Of a DNA stretch of 64,000 nucleotides, positions 41,242 through 51,641 are shown in pieces. Every line of letters begins with the position of its first letter. Position 1 is the first letter of the stretch. This DNA comes from an uncultured Christensenellaceae bacterium (GTDB lineage Bacteria; Bacillota; Clostridia; Christensenellales; UBA3700). The notes under the pieces were generated by a model. The model was not told the origin of the DNA. It ran no database searches and saw nothing but the letters and a program-made list of their open reading frames with translations. The position numbers and the translations under genes are program-made. Location: positions 1 to 64,000 of the forward strand of contig CALWKW010000004.1 of assembly GCA_944381365.1 (NCBI GenBank), written 5' to 3'.

Positions 41242-41928
41242 ATGGAATACAAAGTATTTGTAGTAGAAGACGATGACAGTATAAGAGGATTGTATGAAAT
41301 TGCTTTCCAAGACAAATTCGATTGCAAGAGTTTTGTCACTGCCGAAGATATGTTTGAGGCGTTGAAGAAGGAAAGTTGCGATATCATTATACTTGACCTT
41401 ATGTTGCCGGGAATGGACGGACTCAAGGCATTGTCTATACTCAAAGAAAATGTCGACACAAAAAATATACCTGTAATTATCGCAAGTGCAAAGGGCGATG
41501 AAAATATTAAAGTCAGAGGTCTGGACGCCGGTGCCGATGACTATATTGCAAAACCTTTTGGCATGCTCGAACTTATTGCTAGAGTAAAAGCAAATCTCAG
41601 AAAGACAGGTGCTAAGAAAAACGATGACGATATATTGTGTTATGGCGATATAAAAATCAACAATGCAGAGCATACCGTATATGTCAACGACAATATCGTA
41701 CCCCTTACTCTCAAAGAGTACAATCTTCTCACATTGCTTATGAAGAATATTGATTGCGTAGTGTCGAGAGAAGTAATTCTCAATCAGGTTTGGGATTATG
41801 AATATGTGGGCGAAACTCGAACTCTCGATATGCATATAAAATCTTTGAGAAGCAAGATAGGAGCTTATACCGACAAACAATATATCACAACGATAAGAGG
41901 CGTGGGATATAAGTTTTCTAAAGTATAA
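41242..41928 (+). CDS. OmpR/PhoB-family response regulator
   Basis: A 228-aa two-component response regulator. The receiver domain has the acidic pocket VVEDDDS (7-13), phospho-acceptor Asp52 in IIILDLMLPGMDG, and the conserved Lys in AKPFGMLEL. The C-terminal winged helix includes LTLKEYNLLTLLMKN and TRTLDMHIKSLRSKIG...YITTIRGVGYKF. Start supported by AAGGAG. Its kinase follows 233 nt downstream after a hairpin, so the pair may be separately regulated. Confidence 0.95.
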   Translation: MEYKVFVVEDDDSIRGLYEIAFQDKFDCKSFVTAEDMFEALKKESCDIIILDLMLPGMDGLKALSILKENVDTKNIPVIIASAKGDENIKVRGLDAGADDYIAKPFGMLELIARVKANLRKTGAKKNDDDILCYGDIKINNAEHTVYVNDNIVPLTLKEYNLLTLLMKNIDCVVSREVILNQVWDYEYVGETRTLDMHIKSLRSKIGAYTDKQYITTIRGVGYKFSKV

Positions 41929-41941
41929 TTTAAACAAAATC

Positions 41942-41973
41942 GGCACAATCCAAAAGATTGTGCCTTGAATTTT
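41942..41973 (+). terminator. Hairpin between response regulator and kinase genes
   Basis: GGCACAATC-CAAAA-GATTGTGCC stem (one pair looser at the base), followed by TTGAATTTT. A moderate terminator. Confidence 0.6.
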
Positions 41974-42161
41974 AAATTAAGAATTGTTCTTCGGATTGAA
42001 GAAAGTTTTATTTATTAGATATTTGCAGTATATGCAATATACTTTGTATATTGTAGATTTTGTATATGTCGGCGAGATTCGTGAATTTTCAACTATTTGA
42101 CTTTTGAAAATAAAAATAATATAATAAAAATAATAAATCGGGAATTTGTCTGGTATAAAGT

Positions 42162-43916
42162 ATGAAAAATAAAATTCTTGCACGAATTATATTGATTATG
42201 ACGATAGCAATATTCGTTACCGTTGCCATGACATTTTTCCTGTTCAATATCATTACAATCAATACCGCAAAAAGCAATCTTAAAAAAGTCTCCGGCTCTG
42301 CTATCGATGAATTGAAAGTAGTAAACAATAAGCAGGAGATTATCGACAAATTTATTAAATACGAGCCCACAGAAGATTTTTATAAAATTCTTGTATTTGA
42401 CAGCGATAATGAAGTTATTATAAAAAGAGCAGATACAAAACTTCAGGAAGAATATCTTAAGAGCAGACAAGTTCAGAAGGCAATAGAAAAAGGGGAAAGC
42501 TTTTTCCTCGGAAACCCTTATGAATCAAAATACACAATGAATTATCTTATCAAGGTCGAAAATCAAAACTTCAAAGACGGCTTTATTGTTTATATGTGCT
42601 CGATTGAAGTAATTTACAACAGCGGACCTTATTTTATCGTTGTGGCATTGGCGGCAATTATATGGGCGGGTGTCATTTTTGTATCATATCTTGCTTTGAC
42701 ATTCAATGTCAAATTTGCCACAATTCCTTTTGAAAAAATCGAAGAAATACTTGTGGATATAAACAACGGCGAATATACGCCAAGCCAAATTCCCGAAAAG
42801 CTCAATTTTCCTGAATTTAAGGCAGTACTTACCAAGATAGACGATATCGCAAGCGAAATTTCCAAAAACTTTATGAACCTCAAATACGAGCAGAAAAAAT
42901 CATCTATTCTCTTGCAGTCCGTAAATCAGGGCATAATTATCGTATCGATGAGCGGAAGAATTGTTCTCAACAATGCTACCGCATTGAGAATTTTCGGCAA
43001 ACAGCAAGATGTGGTAGGCGTAGATTTGAGCTATCTTATTACTGACGAAGACTTGTTGCAGGTTTTAAGACAAGCTTTGGAAGACAAAAAATACTATACG
43101 GACGAAGTTCAGATAGGCGAAGATATCTACCGTGTGGAAGCTACTTTCAGCAGCGTAAACGATGACGATGTGATAAAAGACGAAGTTATGATCTTGATAT
43201 TTACTAATGTCACGCTCGAAGTAAACAGTGCAAAGATAAGAAGCGAATTTTTTGCAAATGCTTCTCATGAATTGAAGACGCCTCTTACGGCAATAAGCGG
43301 ATATAGCGAGCTTATGACGATGGAAGGAGTCAGCAAAAAACAACTTCAAAAGTGTATCGAAGAGATAAATGCAAATGCTTTGAGAATGAAATCCCTAATT
43401 GACGATATGCTCAAATTGTCAAAACTCGATGCCAATATGGATAATGAGGAAATCACCAAGTTTGATTTGGCAAAAGTATGCGAAGATGTCCTTAACGATA
43501 TGAAGGGTATTGCAGAAAACAAAAATGTATCATTATCATTTGAAGGAAAAGCAGAGTTTATCGGAAGAAAGAAAATGATAGCCACTCTTGTGTCCAATCT
43601 CGTCAACAACGGTATAAAATACAATAAAGACGGCGGACATGTGTGGGTAAGCGTAAGCGAAAAGCCCAACAGCGTAGAAATAAAAGTCAAAGATGACGGT
43701 ATCGGTATAGCCAAAGAGCATCAGGGCAGATTGTTTGAAAGATTCTACAAGGTGGACACCAGCCGTACTTATACAAATGAAAGTTCGACAGGATTAGGAC
43801 TTGCCATTGTCAAGAGAATTGCCGTAATTCACGGCGGAAAGATATCGCTCAAGAGTGCAGTCGGAAGCGGTACTGAATTTGTAGTGGTATTCCCCAAGCG
43901 ACTTATAGAATGCTAA
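42162..43916 (+). CDS. PhoR-type sensor histidine kinase
   Basis: A 584-aa membrane sensor kinase. TM1 is at ~9-30, an extracytoplasmic sensor domain at ~31-150, TM2 at ~151-175 (FIVVALAAIIWAGVIFVSYLAL). A PAS domain (SILLQSVNQGIIIVSMSGRIVLNNATALRIFG) lies near 245-340. HisKA carries the phospho-His369 in FFANASHELKTPLTAISGYSELM. HATPase_c has the N box (LVSNLVNNGIKYN), the G1 box (DDGIGI) and STGLGLAIVKRI. The gene pairs with the response regulator. The signal is unknown; this pair resembles PhoPR/WalKR-type systems. Confidence 0.93.
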   Translation: MKNKILARIILIMTIAIFVTVAMTFFLFNIITINTAKSNLKKVSGSAIDELKVVNNKQEIIDKFIKYEPTEDFYKILVFDSDNEVIIKRADTKLQEEYLKSRQVQKAIEKGESFFLGNPYESKYTMNYLIKVENQNFKDGFIVYMCSIEVIYNSGPYFIVVALAAIIWAGVIFVSYLALTFNVKFATIPFEKIEEILVDINNGEYTPSQIPEKLNFPEFKAVLTKIDDIASEISKNFMNLKYEQKKSSILLQSVNQGIIIVSMSGRIVLNNATALRIFGKQQDVVGVDLSYLITDEDLLQVLRQALEDKKYYTDEVQIGEDIYRVEATFSSVNDDDVIKDEVMILIFTNVTLEVNSAKIRSEFFANASHELKTPLTAISGYSELMTMEGVSKKQLQKCIEEINANALRMKSLIDDMLKLSKLDANMDNEEITKFDLAKVCEDVLNDMKGIAENKNVSLSFEGKAEFIGRKKMIATLVSNLVNNGIKYNKDGGHVWVSVSEKPNSVEIKVKDDGIGIAKEHQGRLFERFYKVDTSRTYTNESSTGLGLAIVKRIAVIHGGKISLKSAVGSGTEFVVVFPKRLIEC

Positions 43917-44001
43917 ATATGTCGCATCTATATTCGACAAAGAATAAATTTGAGAAGTAAAAATTTTTGAATAAAGAAAAAGGAAATAAGAGGTCTAAAA
44001 T

Positions 44002-44952
44002 ATGAGTTATCCTATAAAACTATTGCCCGCAACAATGCAGACTGTGTGGGGCGGAACAAGATTGATGGGAAAGTGGAACAAGCATACCACAGGCGACAAT
44101 ATTGCCGAAAGCTGGGAATTGTCTTGTCACGAAAAAGGAGAAAGTATTGTCCTGAACGGCGAATTCAGCAATATGAAATTGTCGGAGGTAATCGCCCTTC
44201 ATCCTGAATATCTCGGAAAAAACGGAAAAGCTTTTGAGTTTTTCCCTGTGCTTATAAAACTTATTGACAGCAAAAGCGATTTGTCAATACAAGTGCATCC
44301 TAGCGATGAATATGCTCTTGCAAACGAAGGCGAATACGGCAAGACGGAAATGTGGTATATCGTGGATTGCGACAAGGGCAGCGGAGTGTACTGCGGATTC
44401 AAAAAGCCTATATCCAAAGAAGAATTGGAAAAAGCTCTCAATGACGGAAAGATTACAGATTATTTGAATTTTGTAGAAGTCAAAAAAGGAGATGTGCTAT
44501 TTATCCCTTCGGGTACGGTGCATGCTATTTGCGGCGGCAATCTTATTTGCGAAGTACAGCAGAATTCTTCTTTGACATACAGATTGTATGACTATGACAG
44601 AGTGGATAAAAACGGCAACAAGAGAGAACTTCATATCGAAAAAGCTCTTGAGGTTACGGACACTTCCAAGGTAGTAAAGCCCAATGCTGACGATGTGATA
44701 ATAGATGAGCACACAAGACAGGTGGCAAAATGCAAATACTTTACCGTATGTGAGATAACAAGCGATGAAGAATATTCTTTTGATGTGGACGATAATTCTT
44801 TTGTAAGTCTTACGGTGGTAGAAGGCAGCGGTGCCGTTATGGCAAACGGAAGTTGTATTTCCGTAGATTTGGGAGATACGGTATTCTTGCCTGCCGGCAT
44901 AGGCGAAACAAAGATTTATGGCAATTTAAAAGCTATAAAGGCAAGTGTTTGA
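44002..44952 (+). CDS. manA: Mannose-6-phosphate isomerase, class I
   Basis: A 316-aa zinc cupin enzyme interconverting mannose-6-P and fructose-6-P. Family motifs: WGGTRL near the N-terminus, LSIQVHPSDEYALANEGEYGKTEMWYI (Zn ligands Q-x-H and E; about 95-120), and FIPSGTVHAICGGNLICEVQQNSSLTYRLYDYDR (Zn His, ~165-200). Length is typical of the short Bacillus/Clostridium form. The RBS AGAGG is upstream. It probably stands alone between the kinase and tsaC genes and serves hexose use or glycan precursor supply. Confidence 0.95.
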   Translation: MSYPIKLLPATMQTVWGGTRLMGKWNKHTTGDNIAESWELSCHEKGESIVLNGEFSNMKLSEVIALHPEYLGKNGKAFEFFPVLIKLIDSKSDLSIQVHPSDEYALANEGEYGKTEMWYIVDCDKGSGVYCGFKKPISKEELEKALNDGKITDYLNFVEVKKGDVLFIPSGTVHAICGGNLICEVQQNSSLTYRLYDYDRVDKNGNKRELHIEKALEVTDTSKVVKPNADDVIIDEHTRQVAKCKYFTVCEITSDEEYSFDVDDNSFVSLTVVEGSGAVMANGSCISVDLGDTVFLPAGIGETKIYGNLKAIKASV

Positions 44953-45065
44953 AATAATTAAAAAATATTTTTCAATTACAAAACTATTGGTAAAAAAGTT
45001 AAGCTTTATTTAACAAAAGGGGTAAATAATAAGCGAAAGTTTGGGGATAAAAGAAGGCTTAGAGT

Positions 45066-46061
45066 ATGCAGACAGAAATTTTGACGATAGAAAATGGACT
45101 TGATAAAGCAGCAGAACTCATAAAAAACGGAGATGTGGTAGTTTTCCCTACAGAGACCGTCTATGGGTTGGGAGCAAATGCCTTCGATGCTCAAGCAGTC
45201 CGTAAAATTTTTCAAGCCAAAGGAAGACCTATGGATAACCCTTTGATTGTTCATATAGCTGACATAAAAGATATCGACAAACTTGCCGTAGATGTAAGCG
45301 ATTCGGCAAGAAAAGTCATTCAAAAGTTTATGCCTGGAGCCATTACCGTAATTTTGAAAAAATCCGAGCTTATTCCCAATGAAGTAAGTGCGGGACTTTC
45401 TACGGTGGGCATTCGTTTTCCTTCGCATCCTGTCGCTCAGGCTTTTATAAAGGCATGCGGAGTTCCTATTGCCGCACCTTCGGCAAATACTTCTACAAAA
45501 ATCAGTCCTACCACGGCAGAACATGTCTATGAAGATATGCAAGGAAGAGTGCCTTTGATATTGCAAGGCGGAAGCTGTCAGGTAGGTATCGAATCCACTA
45601 TCGTGGATATGACCACAGATATTCCCACAATCTTGCGTCCGGGTGCTATCACTCCGAATATGCTTGCCAAAGTGCTTGGCGAAGTCAAGACTTTCAGCGG
45701 AAAAATAGTGGTGGCAAAAGCTCCCGGGATGAAATACAAACATTATGCTCCCGACTGCGACATGGTAGTAGCAGAAAGCGAAGAACATGCTTGGGCAAAG
45801 TATCAGGAAAGCAAAAATGCAGGACAAAATCCTGTGATTTTGGCAAGAAAAGATTATTTGGATAGATTGAATCAAAACAATCAATTTGAATATATAAATC
45901 TTGGCGAAAGCAATGAAGAAGTCATGAGAAATATTTACTCTGCGATGCACACTGCTCAGGATAAATATAATTTTATTATATGTCAGGACTTCGGGGATGA
46001 AGGAGTGGCGAGTTCGGTCATGAACAGAGTCAATAAAGCCAGCGGAGGTAAAAGAGTATGA
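45066..46061 (+). CDS. tsaC: Threonylcarbamoyl-AMP synthase (Sua5/YwlC type)
   Basis: A 331-aa enzyme making threonylcarbamoyl-AMP for the t6A37 modification of ANN-reading tRNAs. The N-terminal YrdC domain has VVFPTETVYGLGANAFD, FQAKGRPMDNPLIVHI and IAAPSANTSTKISPTTAEHV. The C-terminal Sua5 domain (after ~200, APGMKYKHYAPDCDMV) marks the long form. It overlaps ywlE by 4 nt (ATGA), the same order as in Bacillus. Confidence 0.95.
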   Translation: MQTEILTIENGLDKAAELIKNGDVVVFPTETVYGLGANAFDAQAVRKIFQAKGRPMDNPLIVHIADIKDIDKLAVDVSDSARKVIQKFMPGAITVILKKSELIPNEVSAGLSTVGIRFPSHPVAQAFIKACGVPIAAPSANTSTKISPTTAEHVYEDMQGRVPLILQGGSCQVGIESTIVDMTTDIPTILRPGAITPNMLAKVLGEVKTFSGKIVVAKAPGMKYKHYAPDCDMVVAESEEHAWAKYQESKNAGQNPVILARKDYLDRLNQNNQFEYINLGESNEEVMRNIYSAMHTAQDKYNFIICQDFGDEGVASSVMNRVNKASGGKRV

Positions 46062-46546
46062 AAGTTTTGTTTGTCTGCACAGGCAATACCTGTCGTTCGC
46101 CTTTGGCACAAGCTGTTTTGCAAGAAAAAATCGACAAGGAAAACTTGCAAGATATCGAGGTGGATAGTGCGGGAGTATATTGCGGTTATGGCGAGCCGAT
46201 GAGTGCAAATACGAGTACGATTATTGAAAATATGGGTATATTTTTCACTCATTCTTCTCAGCCTCTTACTCAAAAACTTATAGAAGAATCAGACCTTGTG
46301 ATAACAATGACAAAAGAGCACAAAAACCTTCTAATGGCTTATGTAGCTCCCGACAAACTCTATTGTATAGACGATATCACTCACAAAGGAGATATTTCTG
46401 ACCCGTTCGGGGGAGATATGACGGCATATCAGAGAGTTTACGAACAGCTCAAAGACGCAATGCAAGGAGTAATCGGGCTTGTCGATAAATTAAGACAAGA
46501 GAAAAGCGATGTCCAAAATCAGTCTGACGAGATAAAAAATCAATAG
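46058..46546 (+). CDS. ywlE: Low-molecular-weight protein (arginine) phosphatase
   Basis: A 162-aa phosphatase. The P-loop is VCTGNTCRSP (Cys7 nucleophile, Arg13), with T at the position after the nucleophile that in YwlE favours phosphoarginine over phosphotyrosine. The general-acid Asp lies in DISDPFGGDMTAYQRVYEQL (near residue 110). It is translationally coupled to tsaC by an ATGA overlap. The neighbourhood tsaC-ywlE-rpiB matches the Bacillus ywl locus. Confidence 0.9.
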   Translation: MKVLFVCTGNTCRSPLAQAVLQEKIDKENLQDIEVDSAGVYCGYGEPMSANTSTIIENMGIFFTHSSQPLTQKLIEESDLVITMTKEHKNLLMAYVAPDKLYCIDDITHKGDISDPFGGDMTAYQRVYEQLKDAMQGVIGLVDKLRQEKSDVQNQSDEIKNQ

Positions 46547-46652
46547 TATTTTGCATATTAAAATGCGAAGAAAACAAATATATGGCATTATAGTGCGATA
46601 GGATATATTATAAAAGGAAAATGTATATAATATATATAATTTTAAATAAACA

Positions 46653-46681
46653 TTGCACTGAATGGAAAAATGTGGTAAAAT
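46653..46681 (+). promoter_or_regulatory. Promoter of rpiB and the V-ATPase operon
   Basis: TTGCAC (46653-46658), 17-nt spacer, TAAAAT (46676-46681). Confidence 0.6.
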
Positions 46682-46707
46682 AATTTAAATACGCATGTGA
46701 GGTATAT

Positions 46708-47157
46708 ATGAAAATAGCAGTAGGTTGCGACCATGGCGGAATAGTATTGAAGCCTGTCGTAGAAGAAGTTTTGAAAAAGAACAATATCGAAATTGTGGAT
46801 TTCGGTTGTTATGACGAGAATTCGGTAGATTATCCCGATTATGCTCTCAAAGTAGCCGAAGCGGTATCGCAGGGCGAAGCAGACAAAGGCATTATTTTGT
46901 GCGGTACGGGTATAGGCATCAGCATTGCCGCAAACAAAGTAAAAGGCATCAGAGCTGCGGTGTGCCATGACTTGTTTACTGCTCAGATGTGTGCACAGCA
47001 CAACAATGCAAATATACTTTCTATGGGCGGAAGAGTAGTGAGCAAAGAGCTTGCGGCACAAATGGTTCAGATATGGCTTGACACTCCTTTCGAAGGCGGA
47101 AGACACTGCAAGAGAGTGGACAAGATTACCGCAATAGAAAACAAGTATTTCAAATAA
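46708..47157 (+). CDS. rpiB: Ribose-5-phosphate isomerase B
   Basis: A 149-aa LacA/RpiB-family isomerase converting ribose-5-P and ribulose-5-P. Signatures: MKIAVGCDHGG at the N-terminus, DFGCYDENSVDYPDYA, and the catalytic loop GIILCGTGIGISIAANKVKGIRAA with the active-site Cys. RHCKRVDKI near the end holds the phosphate-binding residues. It is followed by the first V-ATPase gene after only ~19 nt, so the two probably share a transcript, an unusual link. Confidence 0.95.
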   Translation: MKIAVGCDHGGIVLKPVVEEVLKKNNIEIVDFGCYDENSVDYPDYALKVAEAVSQGEADKGIILCGTGIGISIAANKVKGIRAAVCHDLFTAQMCAQHNNANILSMGGRVVSKELAAQMVQIWLDTPFEGGRHCKRVDKITAIENKYFK

Positions 47158-47176
47158 TTTTGCAGGAGTTTCGGCT

Positions 47177-47500
47177 ATGATAGAAGAGATGATTGACAAC
47201 ATAATAGCTGCCGAGGATAAAGCACAGGAAATTATAAAAAATTCTGTCAACAAATCCAACGACATTGTCAATAATGCCCAAAAACAGGCAAAAGAAATGA
47301 TAGAAAAAGCAAAAGATGACGAATATGCACTCGAGCAAAAAGCCATAGAAAAAGGCGAGGCAGAAGGAGCAAAGCGTCATAAAGCTAATATGGCAAAAGC
47401 ACAAAAGCAAGCCGATGCCATGAATGAATTGTTGGAAAACAAAAAACAAGAAATAGTAGATTGCATAATACAAGGACTGAAGAGTAAATATGATAAGTAA
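47177..47500 (+). CDS. V-type ATPase peripheral-stalk subunit (G/H type)
   Basis: A 107-aa, almost wholly helical and charged protein (IIAAEDKAQEIIKNSV, AQKQAKEMIEKAKDD, KKQEIVDCIIQGL). It has the heptad-rich character of the V-ATPase G/H peripheral-stalk subunit (NtpF-like), which pairs with subunit E. It is the first ATPase gene, 3'-overlapping subunit I by 11 nt. Identification rests on shape and position more than on motifs. Confidence 0.82.
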   Translation: MIEEMIDNIIAAEDKAQEIIKNSVNKSNDIVNNAQKQAKEMIEKAKDDEYALEQKAIEKGEAEGAKRHKANMAKAQKQADAMNELLENKKQEIVDCIIQGLKSKYDK

Positions 47501-49502
47501 TATGCAAAAATTGCTTTTGATAGGCAATGTTGCGGAGCGAAACAATCTTATAAAAAAGCTGCACAAATTGGGTTGTGTAGAAGTTGCCGCTACGCCAAAA
47601 ATCGAGAAGATGACAGCTACCGATATCCAGCATGATATAGATGCTTATAAGTTAAAACTTGCAAAGCTGGAGTTTTGTCTCGAGACTATAAAAGCATACA
47701 AGCCCACTGCACAAAAGCTTGTAAAAGAACAAAAAATCGATTATATCCCCGTAAAGGGCAAGGGACCTTTTCAGATTCGCCCCTTGATTACTTTTGAAGA
47801 TTTTCAAAATCTAAAAGATATCGAAGTAGATATTTTTACTCAGATCAATCAGCTCAAAGAATTTTCTGACAAAATAATCGCATTAAGAGCAGACACTCAA
47901 AAGCAAAACAATATAATTGATTCTTTGTCGCCTTATGCAAATATGAATATTCCTTTTTCAAAATTCAAGGATACTTCTACTGCAAGCGTTTTGTTGGGCG
48001 AAGTGGTAAAAACAAAAATTGCCGAGCTCAAAAAAATAGAAGAATTCGGCGGTGTCTATGAGACTTATGAGGGCATAGGAAATTCTGACGGCGTAGCTAT
48101 CGTAATCGACAAAGCAAAAAGAGATGACATACAAGAAGTTTTGAGTCAGATAGAATTTTCGGTATGTTCGATATCAAGCGAGCTTACGCCCGAACAAATA
48201 AAAATAAATGCCAAAAAAGAATTGGAAGAAATAGAAAAGCAAAGATGTCTTGCTATCGAAGCAATTATGACATTTGAGAATATTGTCGATGATATAAAAA
48301 GATTGCATGACTATTTTGCTTTAGAGATTGCAAAAGCCGAAAGTGCAAATCGCACACAGGCCACCAAGTCGACATATTATCTCGAAGCTTGGATTCCCGA
48401 AGGCGAAAAAGAAAGAGTAGATAAAGAGCTCGAAGAGTGTCCTTTGTCGCTTGCTTATACAATCAGAGAGCCGTTGGAAAGCGAGACTCCTCCTACTTTT
48501 GTAGAAAGCAACGGTGTTGTCGCTCCTTATGAAAGCGTTACGAATATGTTTTCCGTACCTTTCTATAAAGAAATCGATCCAAATCCTTCGGTTGCGTTTT
48601 TCTTCTTCCTCATATTCGGTATGATGCTCGGCGATGCGGGATATGGACTTTTGCTCACATTGGGCACAGGTATTATCCTTGCATTGAGAAAGCCCCCCAA
48701 GGGAGAAATGAATCTTATAAAGATTATGTTTATGGGCGGTATCTCTACGACAATCTGGGGAATACTTTTTGGCTCATACTTCGGACTGAGTGCTACCGAT
48801 TATGGTATATGGTGTTGGTTCAACCCTATCGAAGACCCGATGCCTTTGCTCGTGCTTAGTTTGGCGACAGGTCTTTTGCAGATGTTTTTCGGTATGGCAA
48901 TCAATATGGTCGCTCTTATCAAAAAAGGTCAGCCTGTATGGGGTATATCGAGTGCGTTCAGCTGGTACTTCCTCGCTTTGGGTATAGGCGGTATATTCGG
49001 AGCAAGTTATATAGGTGCATGGGCAAAGACGGCAGGCATTGTATTGGTGGCAATAGGCGTAGTGCTTTTGATGCTGTCAGGTACTTTTGGCAAGAAAGGT
49101 GCAAAGAAAGTGGGCGGTGCGTTGGCCAGCTTGTACGGAATTATCAATTTCTTCTCTGATTTGATGAGTTATACCCGTATATTCGGTCTTGGACTTGCGT
49201 CAGGCGTTATCGCAATGGTATTCAATGAGATTGCTTCTGTAATATCAGGTATGATGCCTCTCAAATTTTTGGGAGTTATAGTGACGATAATTATCTGTAT
49301 CATAGGTCATACTTTCAACATCTCTATCAACGCTTTGGGTGCCTATGTACACAACTCGAGATTGCAATTCGTAGAATTTTTCGGCAAGTTCTATACGGGC
49401 GGAGGCGAGCTCTTTACGCCTCTCGGAAGCCAGATGCAGTATTACAGAATAGGCAATCCCGAAGACAGACAAAAGAAGTCAAAACAATCAAAGAAAGCAT
49501 AA
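47490..49502 (+). CDS. ntpI: V-type ATPase subunit I (a subunit)
   Basis: A 670-aa membrane stator subunit providing the ion half-channels next to the proteolipid ring. The N-terminal ~340 residues are cytoplasmic and coiled-coil rich. The C-terminal half has about seven membrane helices including FFFLIFGMMLGDAGYGLLL and FFSDLMSYTRIFGLGLASGVIAMVFN, where the essential Arg (SYTRIFGLGLA) faces the ring Glu, and a further conserved IIGHTFNISINALGAYVHNSRLQFVEFFGKFY. It has its normal family length. Confidence 0.95.
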   Translation: MISNMQKLLLIGNVAERNNLIKKLHKLGCVEVAATPKIEKMTATDIQHDIDAYKLKLAKLEFCLETIKAYKPTAQKLVKEQKIDYIPVKGKGPFQIRPLITFEDFQNLKDIEVDIFTQINQLKEFSDKIIALRADTQKQNNIIDSLSPYANMNIPFSKFKDTSTASVLLGEVVKTKIAELKKIEEFGGVYETYEGIGNSDGVAIVIDKAKRDDIQEVLSQIEFSVCSISSELTPEQIKINAKKELEEIEKQRCLAIEAIMTFENIVDDIKRLHDYFALEIAKAESANRTQATKSTYYLEAWIPEGEKERVDKELEECPLSLAYTIREPLESETPPTFVESNGVVAPYESVTNMFSVPFYKEIDPNPSVAFFFFLIFGMMLGDAGYGLLLTLGTGIILALRKPPKGEMNLIKIMFMGGISTTIWGILFGSYFGLSATDYGIWCWFNPIEDPMPLLVLSLATGLLQMFFGMAINMVALIKKGQPVWGISSAFSWYFLALGIGGIFGASYIGAWAKTAGIVLVAIGVVLLMLSGTFGKKGAKKVGGALASLYGIINFFSDLMSYTRIFGLGLASGVIAMVFNEIASVISGMMPLKFLGVIVTIIICIIGHTFNISINALGAYVHNSRLQFVEFFGKFYTGGGELFTPLGSQMQYYRIGNPEDRQKKSKQSKKA

Positions 49503-49578
49503 TTTGCAGTTTGCAAGTTAATTCAAAACAAGTCAATTACTCAAAATGAGTAAATATATAATTAATAATCAGATATAA

Positions 49579-50067
<489 letters not shown>

Positions 50068-50078
50068 TAAGGAATAAT

Positions 50079-50666
50079 ATGAACAATAAAGAGACAATTA
50101 TCCAGAAAATATTGGATGACGCCCAAAGTGTTGCGGACGGCAACATTAAAGAGGCGGAAAAAACTGCCAAACAGGCACTTGACAGAGCAAAGAGAGAGGT
50201 GGAAAAGTACAAGAGCGAAAATGCCACAAAGGCTGACGACTTGTACAAGGATGCTCTCGAGCGTAGTCAGGTAGTATCCAATCTTGACTGCAAAAAACTT
50301 GTACTCAACGCAAAAAAAGCTACGATAGACAAGGCTTTCGATGAAGCTATCGCCGATATCAAAAAGGATAAAAAAGGTTATCTCGGATTGATAGAAAAGA
50401 TGATATCTTCTTGTGCCGAAGACGGAGATGAAGTGGTGATTTGTGAAGACGATGCAAAAGTCATCACAAAAAAATTCATTGCCGACTTGGCGAAGAAAAC
50501 AGGCAAGAAGCTTGAAATTTGCAAAGAATACGGAGATTTTGCGGGCGGTGTGATTTTGTCGGGAAAAAACTATGACAAAAATCTCACTCTCGAGTTGGAA
50601 CTCAACGCAATCAGGCAGGATATGGAAAGCAAGATATCCAAAATCTTGTTCGGGAGCAAAAAATAA
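50079..50666 (+). CDS. ntpE: V-type ATPase subunit E
   Basis: A 195-aa peripheral-stalk subunit. The N-terminal ~95 residues are one long charged helix (KEAEKTAKQALDRAKREVEKYK). The C-terminal domain (~100-195) has the E-subunit beta/alpha head with GGVILSG near residue 158. It follows the K gene by 11 nt with an AAGGAA RBS, and is 3 nt from subunit C. Confidence 0.88.
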   Translation: MNNKETIIQKILDDAQSVADGNIKEAEKTAKQALDRAKREVEKYKSENATKADDLYKDALERSQVVSNLDCKKLVLNAKKATIDKAFDEAIADIKKDKKGYLGLIEKMISSCAEDGDEVVICEDDAKVITKKFIADLAKKTGKKLEICKEYGDFAGGVILSGKNYDKNLTLELELNAIRQDMESKISKILFGSKK

Positions 50667-50669
50667 GAT

Positions 50670-51641
50670 ATGGCAAACAATTATCTGGTCTATTCCAATG
50701 CAAGAGTAAAGTCTATGGAAAACACTTTCTTGTCAAACGAGAAGATAGTGCGTATGGCTTACAGCGACACTCTCGAAGAGGGAGTAAAGGTTTTGCTCGA
50801 GAGCCAATACGGCGGAGCATTGACGGTCGATGCCAAAGATTATGAAAAACTCTTGCAGGCAGAGGACAAAAAAGTAAGTGAATTTATGCTTGACGCAATG
50901 CCTAAAAATTGCGGTATGGAAACTTTTTTGATAAAAAACGATTACCACAATCTTAAGGCTTTGGTCAAAGGTAAATATATGCACACGGAAGATGTGGATT
51001 ATATGCTCATGCCCAAAGGCTTGAGAGATATATCCGATTTGAAAGAATGTGTGTATGAGGACAATTATGCTTCATTGTCCAAGACTATGCAGGAGGCTCT
51101 CATAAATATCGACAATGCAAGAGCCAACGGCAATACAAGCCCCAGATATATCGATTTGACCTTGGAAAAAGCTTGTTATAATGAGATTATGGCAATGCTC
51201 AAAAAGGTCAAAGCACCTGCTATAAGCAAGTATTGGCAGACGAATATCGATATGTCCAACATATCTTCATTTATAAGAGCAGAAAAGACAGAAAATCCAG
51301 AGGCTTTCAAAGAAGGATTTATAGAAGGCGGACTTTTCGATATTGGATATTTCAACGGAGATATTGCTCAGGTTATAGAAAAAATCAGATACTCCGAATA
51401 CTCAAAAGTAGCAGATTGTCTTAAAGAAGGCGATATGGTGGCTTTTGAAAGAATATGGGATAATACCTTGCTCGATATTTTCAAAGAAAAACGAAACGAT
51501 ATTTTTTCTATCTCTCCTATTGCAGGCTTCTATGTCGCAAAGAAGATAGAAATCAAAGTAGTGAGAATGATTTGCATTATGTTGAAAAACGATATCGACA
51601 AAGATATTATCAAAGTCAGATTGAGGGAATTGTATGCGTGA
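50670..51641 (+). CDS. ntpC: V-type ATPase subunit C (d subunit)
   Basis: A 323-aa cytoplasmic, all-helical funnel subunit that seats the central stalk on the proteolipid ring. It shows the family's N-terminal ARVKSMENTFLS and repeated three-helix pattern, with NDYHNLKALVKGKYM near residue 95 and the C-terminal PIAGFYVAKKIEIKVVRMICIMLKNDI. It overlaps subunit F by 8 nt. Confidence 0.92.
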   Translation: MANNYLVYSNARVKSMENTFLSNEKIVRMAYSDTLEEGVKVLLESQYGGALTVDAKDYEKLLQAEDKKVSEFMLDAMPKNCGMETFLIKNDYHNLKALVKGKYMHTEDVDYMLMPKGLRDISDLKECVYEDNYASLSKTMQEALINIDNARANGNTSPRYIDLTLEKACYNEIMAMLKKVKAPAISKYWQTNIDMSNISSFIRAEKTENPEAFKEGFIEGGLFDIGYFNGDIAQVIEKIRYSEYSKVADCLKEGDMVAFERIWDNTLLDIFKEKRNDIFSISPIAGFYVAKKIEIKVVRMICIMLKNDIDKDIIKVRLRELYA